Source of the DNA: Bursaphelenchus xylophilus | Taxonomy: Eukaryota > Nematoda > Chromadorea > Rhabditida > Aphelenchoididae | NCBI GenBank assembly: GCA_904066235.2 | Contig: CAJFCV020000005.1 | Location: 3,529,501 to 3,593,500 of the forward strand | DNA: 64,000 nt | Direction of reading: 5' to 3' | Shown here: positions 24,945-37,025 of the stretch, piece by piece | Position numbering within the stretch: the first letter of the stretch is position 1 | How the letters are laid out: the number at the start of each line of letters is the position of its first letter | Translations under genes and position numbers: made by a program | The notes under the pieces: model-generated | Seen by the model: the letters and a program-made list of their open reading frames with translations, nothing else | Told to the model about the DNA's origin: nothing | Database searches by the model: none

Positions 24945-26576
24945 TTATTTCTTCAGGGCTTTGATTTTCTTCGGATAGTCCTGGGGATCCAGGCCCTTCA
25001 CGCTGAATAACCTCTGAGCTCTTTCTGGAAGTGTTCCGCCGCATTTCAAGCCTCTTTCTGAAAGCAAAACGGTAATTCTATGAAGTAGAAACAATTGATT
25101 CATCAATTTCTGGCTCAACCAACTCAATGAAAACCTAAACATCACAAAAAGAAACAAAAAATATTTTATCCTTACCTTCCAACGCGTGTTTCAGATGTCC
25201 TAATCCAAGTTTTTCCAGGTCTTCAGCGGATTCATAGGCATTTAAGTCGACTGGGTCATAATTCTCAGGTTCCTTTGGCTTTTCGTCTTCGACTTTCTTC
25301 TCTTCGACCTTATCCTTCACTTCTTCCACTATTTTTTCTTCATTCTTTTCTTGTTTGTCTTCTTTTTTCTTCAAAAACTTTGGCATTTTGAATCCTGAGG
25401 AACCTGGTTGATTCTCTTTTTCCAACTTCGTCTTCTTGGCCTCCTTTTCGTTCGATGGAGCTATTTTTCGTTTCTTTGAAGCGACAGAAACGAATCCTTT
25501 GAGGAAAGCTTCGTCTTCCGAGGAATCGGAGTCCTCTTCGGACTTCTCCACAGTTTGTTCGGGCTTTTCGATGTTTTGGAGGCCGGCTTCAATCGAGTCT
25601 TCCGTTTGATCAAGCACCATATCTCTTTGACGAAGATAGTCATTATCGACAAACTGATGTTTGGGCCCACCATTCTTCAGACGTTGGTATTTCTCCTCTC
25701 TGAAAAGTATGAGATAAGAATTGGTAAAAAAAATAGACAAGGGAACACAAAACTAGTAAAAATTATATTACACTTGCTGTTAAGACCAAAAATTGATAAA
25801 AACAGAGGAAATTATTAAACCTAAAATGTGATTCTTATGTCATAAGACGACCTATGGATATTCCGACAAAATTCATTGTTTAGGTAGCGAAAAAATATAA
25901 TATTTAAAGCTAGTGCCATGGAGAATATTGCGTCTAAATAAGATTTCCATTCAAAAAAACCACGCCCAAACTACTACTTGTTTTGACTCAGAAAACCGTT
26001 TTACCTAAGCTATTGAAAAATTTATAAAAAGCCTAAATTCTTCATCACTTGAACATGTCCTTCAAGTGCAATATAAATTCATGAAAGAAAAATCTCTTTT
26101 CATTGCCCAAAAACTTCACAAAGTACCTAAAAGCCAAAAAAGAAATTTAAAATCTCTTACCTCTTTCTTTTCTTTTCCCGCTCTCGCTCGGCCTTTCTTT
26201 CCACCCACTTCTTCAATCTCTGTTCCTCTTTTACATCGTGCACCCTTCTTCCCTCCAAATTCCTCATCATCAGTTGATTTGAGCTTCTATGAATTCGAAA
26301 ACTCTTCAACAACGATCCAAAGCCGCCTTTGCCTCCAAGACATCGATAATGAATACTAACGGGATCTTCTCTTCCGATCTGTTCAATTGAAACAATCTTT
26401 CCTCGAGATACCAAGAAAAAATCGGTAGAAGGAAGAAGTTTCAAAGCCTCGACAACTCTCTCTTGCCCTCCAATGAAAGTTGAGCGACCTCGCAGGATAT
26501 CTAAGGTTGAGACGTCCATAGTAACATCAAAATTTTGGTCAGAAACATCAGGAGAGTTGCTTTCCATGGTAAACAT
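24945..26576 (-). CDS. SDE2: SDE2-like splicing/replication-stress regulator
   Basis: SDE2 proteins begin with a ubiquitin-like fold that is cleaved after a diglycine; the released Lys-starting protein joins the spliceosome. Three minus-strand exons (26576-26161, 25699-25176, 25057-24945) stay in phase and give 350 residues. The cleavage motif [12 protein letters not shown] is perfectly recognisable near residue 78, followed by the conserved LRNLEGRR-like [11 protein letters not shown] and a basic coiled region. The middle is acidic and Lys/Glu-rich. The last exon encodes the SAP-like end [16 protein letters not shown], a strong SDE2 signature. I start at MFTMES; an upstream in-frame Met would add a hydrophobic stretch. 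It is divergent from RBM25 with about 315 bp between start codons, suggesting a shared promoter. Confidence 0.93.
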
Positions 26577-26891
26577 TGCGGAAAACCGAGCTAGAAAGAT
26601 CAATTCCACCGAGAAAAGCGGAGAAAACTCCCAGAAAAAATATGTGTGAACGAAACGCAAATATCGACGGATTTTGAAACCGAGTCTGACGAAGTGTCAC
26701 TATTGATTGGAGACGTTTCTATTGACGATTTTTTCTGTCGAGATTATTTTACAAGGTTCGGAGCTACCGATCCGAGCTCTAATCCCTCGTTTCCCTTCAT
26801 TTTCAACAACGTTCTTGTGAATAGACTTGATCTGTTTATTAAATTACATTATTTTAGGTATATCTGGTGAAACAATCGCTTCTACGCCAAA
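26577..26891. promoter_or_regulatory. putative shared promoter between SDE2 and RBM25
   Basis: The two genes point away from each other across 315 bp. Just upstream of the RBM25 start, TTATTTTAG followed by GTATATCTGG near 26858 has the form of a splice acceptor with no upstream donor required, which could be a spliced-leader site. The promoter role is inferred from layout only. Confidence 0.45.
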
Positions 26892-29800
26892 ATGGTTATG
26901 CCTTTTCGAATTGGGTTCCCACCAAATGGCGGTAAGTTGCATTTGCTTGACTTTGGATGTTTAGTTTTACCGAGGTTAAATCATTTTGGAATGTTGTGCA
27001 TGAAGATCGGAGGTATCAGATAAATCGAAAAGTTTGAAAGTAGAGTAAGATCAAAGTAGATGAATCACGCCCTAAATGAGGTGTTATAAATTTCTCTCAC
27101 GGTTGAATTCATTTCAGGACCTCCGCCGCCGCAGATGCCGAGTTATGTACAATTTCGACCGAACTTCAGACAACGGCCGCCGATGAGGCAGCCTCCTCCA
27201 AATGCTTGCTTGGTAGGTGATGAAAATCATGTAAATTATTTTTTTAGTTGCCCGAGGAAAACCTTTTGTTTGTCGGAAATATTGATGAGAGGGTTCCGAA
27301 CGATCTTCTCCATGCTATTTTGGATTGTTGCGGTCCTTTGGAGAAATGGCAGCGACTTGTCGGACCTGATGGGCGGTTGCCGGCTTTTGGCTTTGTTGGA
27401 TATAAGACCGCAGAATCCGCGATTCTTTGCCTAAAGGCGATGCACAACTTCAGAATTGGAAACAAGGCGTTGAATGTTCGAGTAAGTTTTTTTCTCTTTG
27501 TTTTTTCTCGCTTTAGGTCGTAATTGTCATGGATAAGATAAGATTTCAAAAATTGTAACCAAAAATTTATTTCCAGCCTGATGAGAAGGTGCGTCAGACA
27601 TTATTCGATCATGTACGACGAGAACGAGCGATCAGAAATCTTCCAAGGAAGCAGATTGGTACTGAATTGGAGATTGAAGAGGAAGATACAGAAATAATCG
27701 CACACATCCATGAGAAGGCTACAGAGATTATCAGAGATACACATGCTCACTTATTGGTTATGGAAGACGAGAAGACAACTGAAGGCGAGTTTTTTACTAA
27801 TTTTTGACATTGCTTTAGGTGGATAGAATAATTTTAAGTCATATTTTGTAAATTTGGTCTCTAAATCAATATTTTTGACTTAGATTAGATGGTGTTTGAT
27901 CTGGAGATTTTGTTTTTAATAAAAATTTTCTATTTTTCAGACCGTGCCAGCCTCGACCGCCGCTCCCGAACTCCAAGATCGGTAGGTTCATAACAAAGAT
28001 TGTAGCGTTTTGTATAGTTGATGGGGGTCTATTTTCGTTCTGTTTTGTCGTATTAATTGTGGACCTCGTCCCTCAAAAGGTAGGTGCAAATGGCGTCTAA
28101 ATTTTCTTGAAGCCGGCAAGTATAATATAATTGATGGCCTCGAGAAGAGCGACTTGAACTGGCGTAAGTCGGATTTGAAATAGGGAGAATTGAGGAGGGT
28201 ATGGGGTGTTGGGAGGGTTCGAAGAAGTCGTTTATCGATGAATTTTATTTTTAGGAGCGAAAGAAACGAAAAAAGGAGTCCAGATCGAGAAGATCCGAGA
28301 GCAGAGACCGAAAACGGTAAGAATTTGAGAGATTCTATTTAAAGTCTGAGATTTTAAAATACGAAAAACCCTTTTTAAATTATTTTTTATTTAGTTTTAT
28401 GGGGAAAAACATTGGTTCGGACCTTATTTTAGGCAATTTTGGTCAAAAAAGTTGAAATTTTTGGCGATAAAAACATTCTTTCTCAGAAAGACGCTAATGT
28501 TTTGTAAGAATATGTAATTTCAGCTCAAAACGGCACCGTTCCAGCTCCGCCACCTCCACTCGAAGCTCCAGGAACTCCGAATCCGACGCCGAATCCGAGG
28601 ACTCGGATGTGATTTTGGAAAAGAAGATGAGGAAAAGGGAGCAAAAGCGAAGAGAAGAGGAATATCTGAGGCAGTTGAAAAAGTTTGAAGAGAGGGAACG
28701 CCGCAGGGCCAAGCTCTACAGCCACGAAGATGAGGAGGATATGATCTTACAGAAGACCACTCAAAAAGAAGCCAAGAAATTGGCCCAATTCTTGGAGGAT
28801 TACAACGACGAAAGAGACGACCCCAAGTATTACAGGAGCTCCTCTTTTTATAAACGAAAGCAGGAGTATGATCGAGAAAGGGAACTGGATCGACTGGATA
28901 GAGAAGAGGAAGCCAAAGAACTGGCTCTAATGAAGGAAAACATGCATAAAGATGAGAAGGAGGAGGAGAATGGAGACAAACTTGAGGTGAGGAGGGCTTT
29001 TATGAAAGTTCTGGAGGAAATTCGGGGGTTTGAGGGAGAAATAAGGGTTTTGGGATATTATACTAGGCAAGAATGAGAAAATTGCTAAAATTTTTACGAT
29101 TTTTGCCATTTCTTGGGGTTTTTGTTTAATAAGAAGGACTAGAGGAAGAAAAAGTGAGGATTTTGGGAGGCAGCTTTTTTTTTAACATTAAAAATTTTTT
29201 GGGTATTACTCTAGACAAAAATTGATAAAATTAATTCGATTCTTCTTGTTTTTGGAGATGTTTGTGATTGGGAATGAAGTATAGGAGAAGAAGAAGAGGT
29301 CTAAACAAAAATTTTGCAATTTTCGAACAAAAAGTTTGTATTGCTTTGGACAATATCCATGAATTTTTTAAATTTTCTGTCTGATTTTGACATTTTTTGC
29401 TTACAGAAGAAAGAAATAAAGCCCAAGCCGGAAGAAGAGGAGGATTCGTTCAGATACAGCTTTGTGGAAGACAAGAAAACCGTCAAAGTTGAGACCCCGG
29501 AACCGTCGACCTCGCAGAACGGCGAAAAGAAAGTTGTGACCTCATTCCAGCAGAAGGTAATTTCTCAGACCATCTCAGTCTTTGGTGAAGATGATCCGGA
29601 CGAGGAAAACACGCATGTCATCAAGAAGAAGATCAAGAAATTCGAAATTACACATCAGGTAGGCATGAAGATGATAAGCGTGCAAATACATTTTAATTCC
29701 AGGAACGAATGGAGTCCCTGACGAGCGAGGAGCGTCGGCAAATGGCCAAAGACCTGATCAACGACATCCCCACCACCAAAGAGGAACTTTTCGCCTATCC

Positions 29801-30077
29801 GCTGGACTGGGAAATGGTCGACCAGCCCCTGGTGGACGAGAAGATCAAGCCCTGGGTGGACAAGAAGATCCGCGAATACATCGGCGAAGACGAACCCACA
29901 CTCGTTCGATTCATCTGCGAAAAGGTCGCCGAACATGGAGAACCGCAGCGCCTCCTCGGAGACTTGGCCATGATCCTGGACGAAGAGGCCGAAGCCTTTG
30001 TTTTCAAGCTCTGGCGCCTCATCATCTTCCAGTCCAAAGCCAAACGAATCGGCCTCAACGTCAATAACCGATCTTAA
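26892..30077 (+). CDS. RBM25: RBM25-like splicing factor (RRM + PWI)
   Basis: RBM25 is a nuclear RNA-binding splicing regulator associated with U1 snRNP. Nine plus-strand exons remain in phase: 26892-26931, 27118-27212, 27248-27481, 27577-27784, 27941-27981, 28255-28316, 28524-28986, 29407-29658 and 29703-30077 (589 residues). A Pro-rich start (GPPPPQMPSYVQFRP) precedes an RRM with RNP-like LLFVGNI and AFGFVGYK (about residues 48-125). A central Arg/Glu/Ser-rich region (ERKKRKKESRSRRSESRDRK, then many RE repeats) is the RE/RD region. The final exon is a PWI domain, with the PWI replaced by the equivalent IKPWVDKKIREYIGE, as expected for the family. Human RBM25 is longer, mostly in the RE region. 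Intron 4 uses a GC donor (27785). AATAAA lies at 30118. Confidence 0.94.
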
Positions 30078-30117
30078 TTCTAATGTTAACGATGATTTTT
30101 TTGTTGTTGGACAAGTT

Positions 30118-30123
30118 AATAAA
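30118..30123 (+). terminator. poly(A) signal of RBM25
   Basis: A canonical AATAAA lies 40 bases after the RBM25 stop codon. The convergent receptor-pseudokinase gene has an AATAAA on the minus strand near 30255-30265, so the two 3' ends are close together. Confidence 0.7.
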
Positions 30124-30318
30124 TTATAACGAGCATAAGAAAAGACTTATGAAATCCGAAATTTTTTTGTTTTTTGGATAAAGCTTGAATAAAAATTTCA
30201 AGATTTTAAACAATGAAATCAAAAAAGGGAAGAGAAAATCAAAATAAAATTTTTTATTGTAGCCTACAGCCATAAACGAGAAGACTTCCACAAAATAAAA
30301 TTTATGCCCTCCATGGAT

Positions 30319-33300
30319 TCATTCCTCCTCATCCTTCTTTTGCACATAAATGGCGGAAATCATTGTTGTTTGGTCGTGCTCTTCATCAACCACAAACTGA
30401 AATGCATTTTATTCAGTATGCGAATAAAAAATATCTTTTGAGGACATCGAAAAACATATTTAACAAGTACTTTTATGGGGGCTCCTACTTTTTGACGGGA
30501 CATATCTCAAAAAATCAGAAAAAAATGTGCTGATCAAGGATATATAAAACTTAGCTGCTCATTTTAGGTTTTTAGGGGTAAAAACTCAATCGGAAGTTGA
30601 CTTTTTCACAGGTTTACGATTTGTATTTTGGCTTAAAATGATGTTTATTGAGTTTCCAAGACGTAATAAATCAGTCTTGGAACAAAAATTTATTTTTCCG
30701 ACCTTCAACTTCAAAAAAAGTTGATTCGGCCCAAAATGTAAATCGAACCCGTGCGGCGTCCTCCCTCTTGATTCCCAGACTACAGCACTAGCCACTCGGC
30801 CACACCGCTCTCTTCCGAAGGAGGAGAGCGACTGCACTTTTTATCGTTTCGAATGCCTGCGCCTTTTGTAGGGAAATTAAGCCAGTTTTTGGGCATTTTC
30901 ACCCCTAAAAACCTAAAATGGGCAGCTAAGATTTATATATCCTTGATCAGCACATTTTTTCTGGTTTTTTGAGATATGTCCCATCAAAAAGTAGGAGCCC
31001 CCATAAAAGTACAGGGTGGGCCGCTAAAACCTTCCGTCCTCTTTTTTTAGATTTCTCCGCGGAGACTCCGCCGATTTTCATGAAATTTAGGTTTTTCTGG
31101 AGCTGAGATTCGCCATTTTCAACCGATTGAATTTCAGGAAAAAATATTCTGAACTGACTTTACTATGCCTTCCCAAAGTTTTTGAAAATTATTTTCGAGC
31201 CGAAACCGCTAAAACTTTGAAAATTTTTGGAATGATTTTCAATTGCCTTTCTCGGACTTGGAAAATTTCGGGCTTTTTTGGTAAAATCGTGGAGTAAAAA
31301 GTTCCGTACGCTTTCTCTAAACTTTGTTTAAAGCAAGTTAGAAGCAAAAAAAGTGTTGTCTGTATTACCGTTAGGGTATGAATGTTGAAAAAAAAAATTG
31401 TTTTTTTCAACAAGAGTGAAAAAGTCCACATTAAGGCTACAAGCCATGGCTTGGCGCATTGAGGCTTGGAGCCAGGCTCGATTGAAGTTAAACCATGCTC
31501 ACGATCCGCAATTCGAGCTGTTATTAACTTTCAAAGCCCCTAGAAGTTCATGCTGCAAGAGGAGGTGGACACGTCGAACTCAGATAGAAATATTAATAAT
31601 CAAATTGCTAAATAAATTAGTTTTTACAACAGTATTTTGCAAATATGAGGCAAAACGAGTATTTCACCCAAGAACCCGAAAAAATGACCAAGTTTTCAAA
31701 ATCATTCCAAAAATTTTCTAAGTTTTAGCGGTTTCGGCTCGCAAATAATTTTCAAAAACTTTGGAAAGGAAAGGTCAATTCAGGATATTTTTTTTCAAAT
31801 TCAACCGGTTGAAAATGGCGCATCTCAGCTCCAGAAAAATCTAGATTTCATGAAAATCGGCGGAGTCTCCGCGGAGAAATCTAAAAAAAGAGGACGGAAG
31901 GTTTTAGTGGCCCACCCTGTACTTTCCTTTTAAAACAAAATTCAGCCTTTTGAGCAAAGCACAAAAGGCCCCCGAACAGCGCTTTTCGAACCCCTCAAAA
32001 AGTTTCCAAAAACCCCACAACACAAGAGGAATAGACAAAAAAAGCAACGTACAATGTCGTGGAACCGCATGTTCATGTCAATTTGTCGGCCCGGCCATTT
32101 GACGGGAAGTCGACGGTCAATCTTCTTTTTTTTCTCAAATTTTTGGCATCCTGGTGTACCCAGTATCTGAAAAACAAAAAACATTTTGAAAAAGAAAAAA
32201 CACTTCGTTCCAACTCCGTAATTTTGGATATTTCCGACTAAAAGTTACGGGCAAACCCTGCCCCCTTCTCGGGGCGGCTCTCCTCCGTTTCCGTGGTCTC
32301 TCGAAAAAGAAAATCAAAACAAGGGGACCCTCGAAAAAGAGGTTTCACGAAAACACGATAGACTTACATCTTGAACACCGCGCATAATTTCATAGACTAA
32401 CTTGTTTTTGTCTGTTTCTCTACTCCACATTACCGACCAAAAACAGTGAATTGTCCTTTGGCCTTTGTTCATTGAACCCAGTGAACGATAAAAACTGTAT
32501 TTGGCCTTCGCCATCTTGGCCATGTTCGTCTCCCCGGCCCATGGCAACTTGTCCATTAGCATATTCTGGAGCATGTACATCAAACTCTCAACATCGTCCG
32601 AATACAGCACGGTTTTCCCCATGTTCGTGGGGGCCAGCTCGGGATACGGATAGTACGGATCACGGCGCGAGTACACCTTCACCGCCCAGCCCAAGTCGGT
32701 GATTACATACTGAAAAGGCTGAGGTTAGGAAACGGGTTGGATAAAATACAAACTCTTCAAGTTTTTCCGCAAATATTTCACCTAAAAAAAGCAATTTTAC
32801 AACAAAAACTCTGTCCAAACTGCGCCCGAGCCTACTGCCAAACCCAAAGCCGCAACTCACCTTGAAAGACTTGGAATCGATTTGCTGATACAAGAACACG
32901 TCTTCGCTGATGGCACGGTGCGAAACGTAGACATTGTGAAGGGCTTTGATGCACATCAGCAACTGATACGCCAGCCTGGCGACATCATCACTCTCCAAGA
33001 TGGCTCCATTGCGCAACTCACTAACACTGGGTCCATACGGCGCGGTCAAAATGAAGAAGACGTCCTTTTTGAACCTTCCACCAGAAAAAAATTCGATAAT
33101 ATAGCCGTCGCTGAAATTTATGACGTCATAAACATATCAGACTGCGCGCAGAATCCGTCAAAATTCCGAGAATCGAACATTCAGTTTTAGAGAAAATTTA
33201 ACAAGGAAAGTACTTCTATGGGGTGTGGAGTTAAAGGTCGAGATATATATCAAAAAATTCGCAAAAATTTTCTGGTTCAGAATATATAAAAATTAGCTGC

Positions 33301-36300
33301 CTAATTTTGGTCTGATGACATGTTTTGTCCTCAGAAGTTTTCTCGCGACATCATGCAAGTGTCTTTTTGACCGTGTTTTCACCAATAAAAAAATTTTGTT
33401 TTGTGCTAAAATAAATTCTGAGGCCTTGACAAGCCTTAAAATATCAAATTGGATTACAACTACACCTTAGAAGTAGTTCCAATGTAAAAAATGGGTTCTT
33501 GTGTGGCAAAACGAATCGAACCCGTTCCCTTCGGATTCCCAATCTAGCGCTCTAACCACTCGGCCACACCGCTCTCTTCCGAATGAAGAGACCGAGCGCG
33601 CTTTTGTTGCCGCAGATTTTTTTCCTGGAGAAATACATTTATTGATAAAACTCGTTGATAGACCAAAATTAGGCAGCTAATTTTTATATATTCTGAATCA
33701 GAAAATTATTCCGAATTTTTTGATATATATCTCGACCTGTAACTCCACACCCCATAGAAGTACTTTCCTTGTAAAAAAAAAAAATTTTTTTTTGCCTGCT
33801 GCACGTCAATCCAAAATAAAAAAATCCCGCCCCTTTTTGGTGATTCGTTCAAAACAAAATGTCACTACCCGATAAAAACACATTTTCTTATCTTTCTTCT
33901 TCCCTTTCGAGAAAAAGAAATTATTCCAGGCGAGAAACAGTGCCGTTGATTTCGCGACATTTCGTCTCTCTTTTCAATTTACAATAAAAATTATAAAAAG
34001 CTATTTTTAGAATAATTTTTTAGTTTCTTGCTTATAAATAATACTCAAAACATGCAGACCTCAAAAAACTAAAATTTGTGCCCTAGTTGCAATCTAAACC
34101 GGTTTTTACGGGAAAAATGCGTTTCTAACAAGGGAAGTCACTTTTTTCGCAGACGGACTTTGGAACGGGACCTAGTAGGTTCCAAACGTGAAGCGTCTGC
34201 GATCATAAAACTGATTTCCAAAAGTGTTTACGGGGCTTCTCGGCCGAGACCGCAAAGTTTAGCCGAAATGAGCGAATAGCCTCCTCAAAAGAAACAGCTT
34301 ATTTCATCTGCAGTGGTGGCCGAGTGGTCAGCGCGCTCGCTTTTTGCGCCAGAAGACGTGAGTTCGACTTCGGTCGTCTGCGGATGCATTTCTTTTGACC
34401 ATTGAATCAAATAGAGAGATGCCATTGACATCACATATGCTAATTATTAGTAATTTTTAATAAAACACAAATTTAGGAACTATATCTTCATTAACCCAGC
34501 CCTGTTTTGATTTTACAATATTCATGAACATTCAGCTTTGAATTTATGTTTAAATTACTGGAAAAAATTACAAAAGTGTATACATCTTATGTTTACATAC
34601 TAAATCAATATTTACGAATTAAAAAAGAAAATAAACTGCGCAGAGGATCGAACCCGCCTCTTCTGGCGCAAAAAGCGAGCGCGCTGACCACTCGGCCACC
34701 ACTGCAGATGAAATAAGCTGTTTCTTTTGAGGAGGCTATTCGCTCATTTCGGCTAAACTTTGCGGTCGATTTTCTCGGCCGAGAAGCCCCGTAAACACTT
34801 TTGGAAATCAGTTTTATGATCGCAGACGCTTCACGTTTGAAACCTACTAGGTCCCGTTCCAAAGTCCGTCTGCGAAAAAAGTGACTTCCCTTGTAAGTTC
34901 TTTCGTATCATATGCAGCCCGAGATTTTGACAAAAATATTTCTTCCAAAAACAAATTGGCGTGCCTGCGCCCAAACACTCTTGCTCAGAGTTCGTCTCTC
35001 CTCGCCCATACTAATACACACGCACCTTAGACAACGCTCGGCGCGGCGCAGCTGAAGGATGCTGGCCTCGTTGATCAGAGGCTGATTGCCCTTGGAAGTG
35101 ACGTCAATCTCCAACTTGACCGCGATACCCGTCAAACTCTTGTCGCCGGGAGTGTAATGATACACCGCGCCAAACGCTCCTTTACGGACCAACTTGTCCA
35201 CGGTATACTCCACGTCTCCGGATGTGACTTTCTTCTGAAACCCATAAAATCGCCAAGTTAAGCGAGAGAATTCGAAAAAAAATTAACAACTCAATTTTAA
35301 TTTTGGCTTACCGGAACATGAAGTGTGGAATTATCGGCGAGGACGAGCTGATCATATCCAGCATCGCAACTGAGGCTGCTTCCTTCCATTTCGGGAGGGA
35401 CTCCAAAGTCATAGCGAACGAACGCAGCGGGACCTTCGAATCTGAAATGAAAAACTCTCGCTCACAAATCTCCGAGGGCTCAGTCCAGCTGCTTGGCTAA
35501 AAATTTAGCAACGGCCATAAAATAAGCCGAAGTTAGGCCATAAAATATTTTCGGAGAGATCGTTTTTTGAATTTTGCGAGGACCGGGGACCAATTTGGCA
35601 TCCCAATCTTCCCATCTTCTTTTTTCAAATTTTGCACAAAATATGAGAAAATTGGGATGCCAAATTGATCTCAGAAGATCCATTCGAAGTCGCCAGACTC
35701 AAAAAAAGCGCTCCTCGAAAGTCTTTCGACTCGACACTTCGGCTGAGAAGACTAACAATCCAGCGTTCAAAAGCTCACTTCTTCTTCCGTCTACACTTGT
35801 CCTTGCAAAACCACCAGATCAAGAAGGCGACCACCATCGTTACAGCAACTACTCCTGCGATTATGCCGGCAATCATACCAATAATGTCTGCTTTAGCCAA
35901 TGCAGATCCTTCTGCGGTTGAAACGTTCGATCTGGAAATAAAAATAAACATTTTTGAATATAGCCTCCGAAATTATCGTAATGCACTTACGCGTTGTCTT
36001 TGGTGAGGTGTATGAACAGATACTCGACATAGGTATTGTCCAAAAATTCGAGAGAGAGTTGAGCTGGTCTGGTACAATTGGAAGTCTCGAACATAACAAC
36101 CAAGTACTTCTAAAACTAAGGGTTATATATTCTTCATACACTCACCAAAGACAGCAAGAGACGGTTTGAGGAAGTGAGGTTGTACTCCGCTGGCTGACAC
36201 GGCGATGCATCCCATTTTTTTTCCTCCCAATCCAACTGCTTACACTCCTCTGATCCTTTCTTTCGGAACACCAACTTCTTATCAAATACACCCACCATAC

Positions 36301-37025
36301 TTTGGCAATCAAAGTTGTCTGTCGTCTCCTGTTTGTATGAGGTTACGACTTCTCCAGTAGGCGAGTATAATTTATTCTCTGGGCGGGTTTCCGCGTTACA
36401 TCCTATTTTTGCCATGCTTGAACCAAGGAGTTCGAAGAATGAATACCGTTTGGCGTCACAATTTTCTTCGACAAACGTTTTGTTAAATATGGGACAAACG
36501 CTGAAACCGGCATTTTAGTCTAAATTTAGAATAAAATTCTACGCACAACTTACACTTATATAGGGCTCGTGCTTTATAAGTTTCGTCGGCTTTGCAAAAA
36601 AATGTTGCAAAAAGGCGTTCAGAGCGAATTCATTCTGCAAAGCCGACGAAACTTATAAAGCACGAGCCATATATTCCCCCCAATCGACTTACTCGCCCTT
36701 TATTCCGGAGACTCCAACCTTGACTTCCTCTCCAACCTGGTTCAAAAAGACTCGGTAGCTTTGGAAACCTTCCTCGTCTTTATCGACCAAATCCAACGGC
36801 TTGCGGCTAAAAATATTTATAAATTTAGTGCGACACATAAACTTACGTAACATTCTTCCAAACCGAGTTGTACCGGTACTCCACGATGACTTTGGTCGGC
36901 GCGAAATCATGAGTGATGATTTCGAAGCCATTTGGTTTCGTTCCCTGGAAGGTATCCTCGAGCTTGATACACTGCAAGAATCCAATAATCTCCGTGTAGA
37001 ATCCCACTTCCAACGGTGCAACCAT
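30319..37025 (-). CDS. receptor-like CK1-family pseudokinase (paralogue A)
   Basis: I read eleven exons, all in phase: 37025-36847, 36806-36693, 36500-36146, 36109-35991, 35931-35779, 35441-35312, 35234-35026, 33110-32861, 32709-32368, 32166-32053 and 30396-30319 (680 residues). Residues 1-260 form an ectodomain I do not recognise, with about eight cysteines (IGFLQC, KIGCNAE, NFDC, EECKQLDW, SPCQ, SNCTRP) and NxS/T sites. Residues about 272-297 are a membrane helix (GIIAGVVAVTMVVAFLIWW) followed by CKDKCRRKKK. After the conserved juxtamembrane FVRYDFGVP comes a CK1-type kinase domain (351-680): loop KGAFGAVY, AVKLE, SDDVESLMYMLQ, LPWAG. The HRD aspartate is lost (SHRAISED) while DLG remains, so it is probably inactive. 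Introns 7 and 10 are swollen by TIR elements. The signal peptide is not found; an upstream exon or longer exon 1 is likely. Confidence 0.8.
30464..31930. mobile_element. TIR element (CAAGGAAAGTAC family) split by a second element
   Basis: The left end follows TAA at 30461 and reads CAAGTACTTTTATGGGGGCT; the right end TACTTTCCTTT precedes TAA. The interior matches the element at 20324-20916, including a tRNA-like stretch on the minus strand near 30730-30810. At 31012-31919 it is interrupted by another element that duplicated TA. The whole lies in intron 10 of the receptor pseudokinase A gene. Confidence 0.85.
31012..31919. mobile_element. 908 bp TA-flanked TIR element, nested
   Basis: The ends are CAGGGTGGGCCGCTAAAACC and GGTTTTAGTGGCCCACCCTG with TA on each side, and the long TIRs include the palindrome CTCCGCGGAG. 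Removing the element and one TA restores the host sequence AAAAGTACTTTCC exactly. The TA duplication points to the Tc1/mariner superfamily. No transposase is visible, so it is a MITE-like copy. Confidence 0.92.
33202..33771. mobile_element. 570 bp TIR element, TAA duplication, with tRNA-like box
   Basis: It starts CAAGGAAAGTACTTCTATGG and ends with the complement CCATAGAAGTACTTTCCTTG, flanked by TAA on both sides. Inside, the minus strand near 33525-33580 reads GGTGTGGCCGAGTGGTTAGA and GAACGGGTTCGATTCG, which match Pol III box A and box B. It lies in intron 7 of the receptor pseudokinase A gene and has no coding capacity. Confidence 0.88.
34129..34893. mobile_element. 765 bp TIR element carrying a tRNA-like box in each arm
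   Basis: The ends are CAAGGGAAGTCACTTTTTTC and its complement GAAAAAAGTGACTTCCCTTG, with TAA on both sides. Each arm contains a tRNA-like segment, plus strand near 34312-34382 and minus strand near 34640-34707, with TGGTGGCCGAGTGGTCAG and a box B-like GGTTCGATCC or AGTTCGACTTC. It lies in intron 7 of the receptor pseudokinase A gene. Confidence 0.9.

Noticed and set aside
26157..26660. SDE2 start at 26660
   Set aside because: The extra N-terminal stretch is hydrophobic and unlike a ubiquitin-like fold; starting at 26576 gives a normal SDE2.
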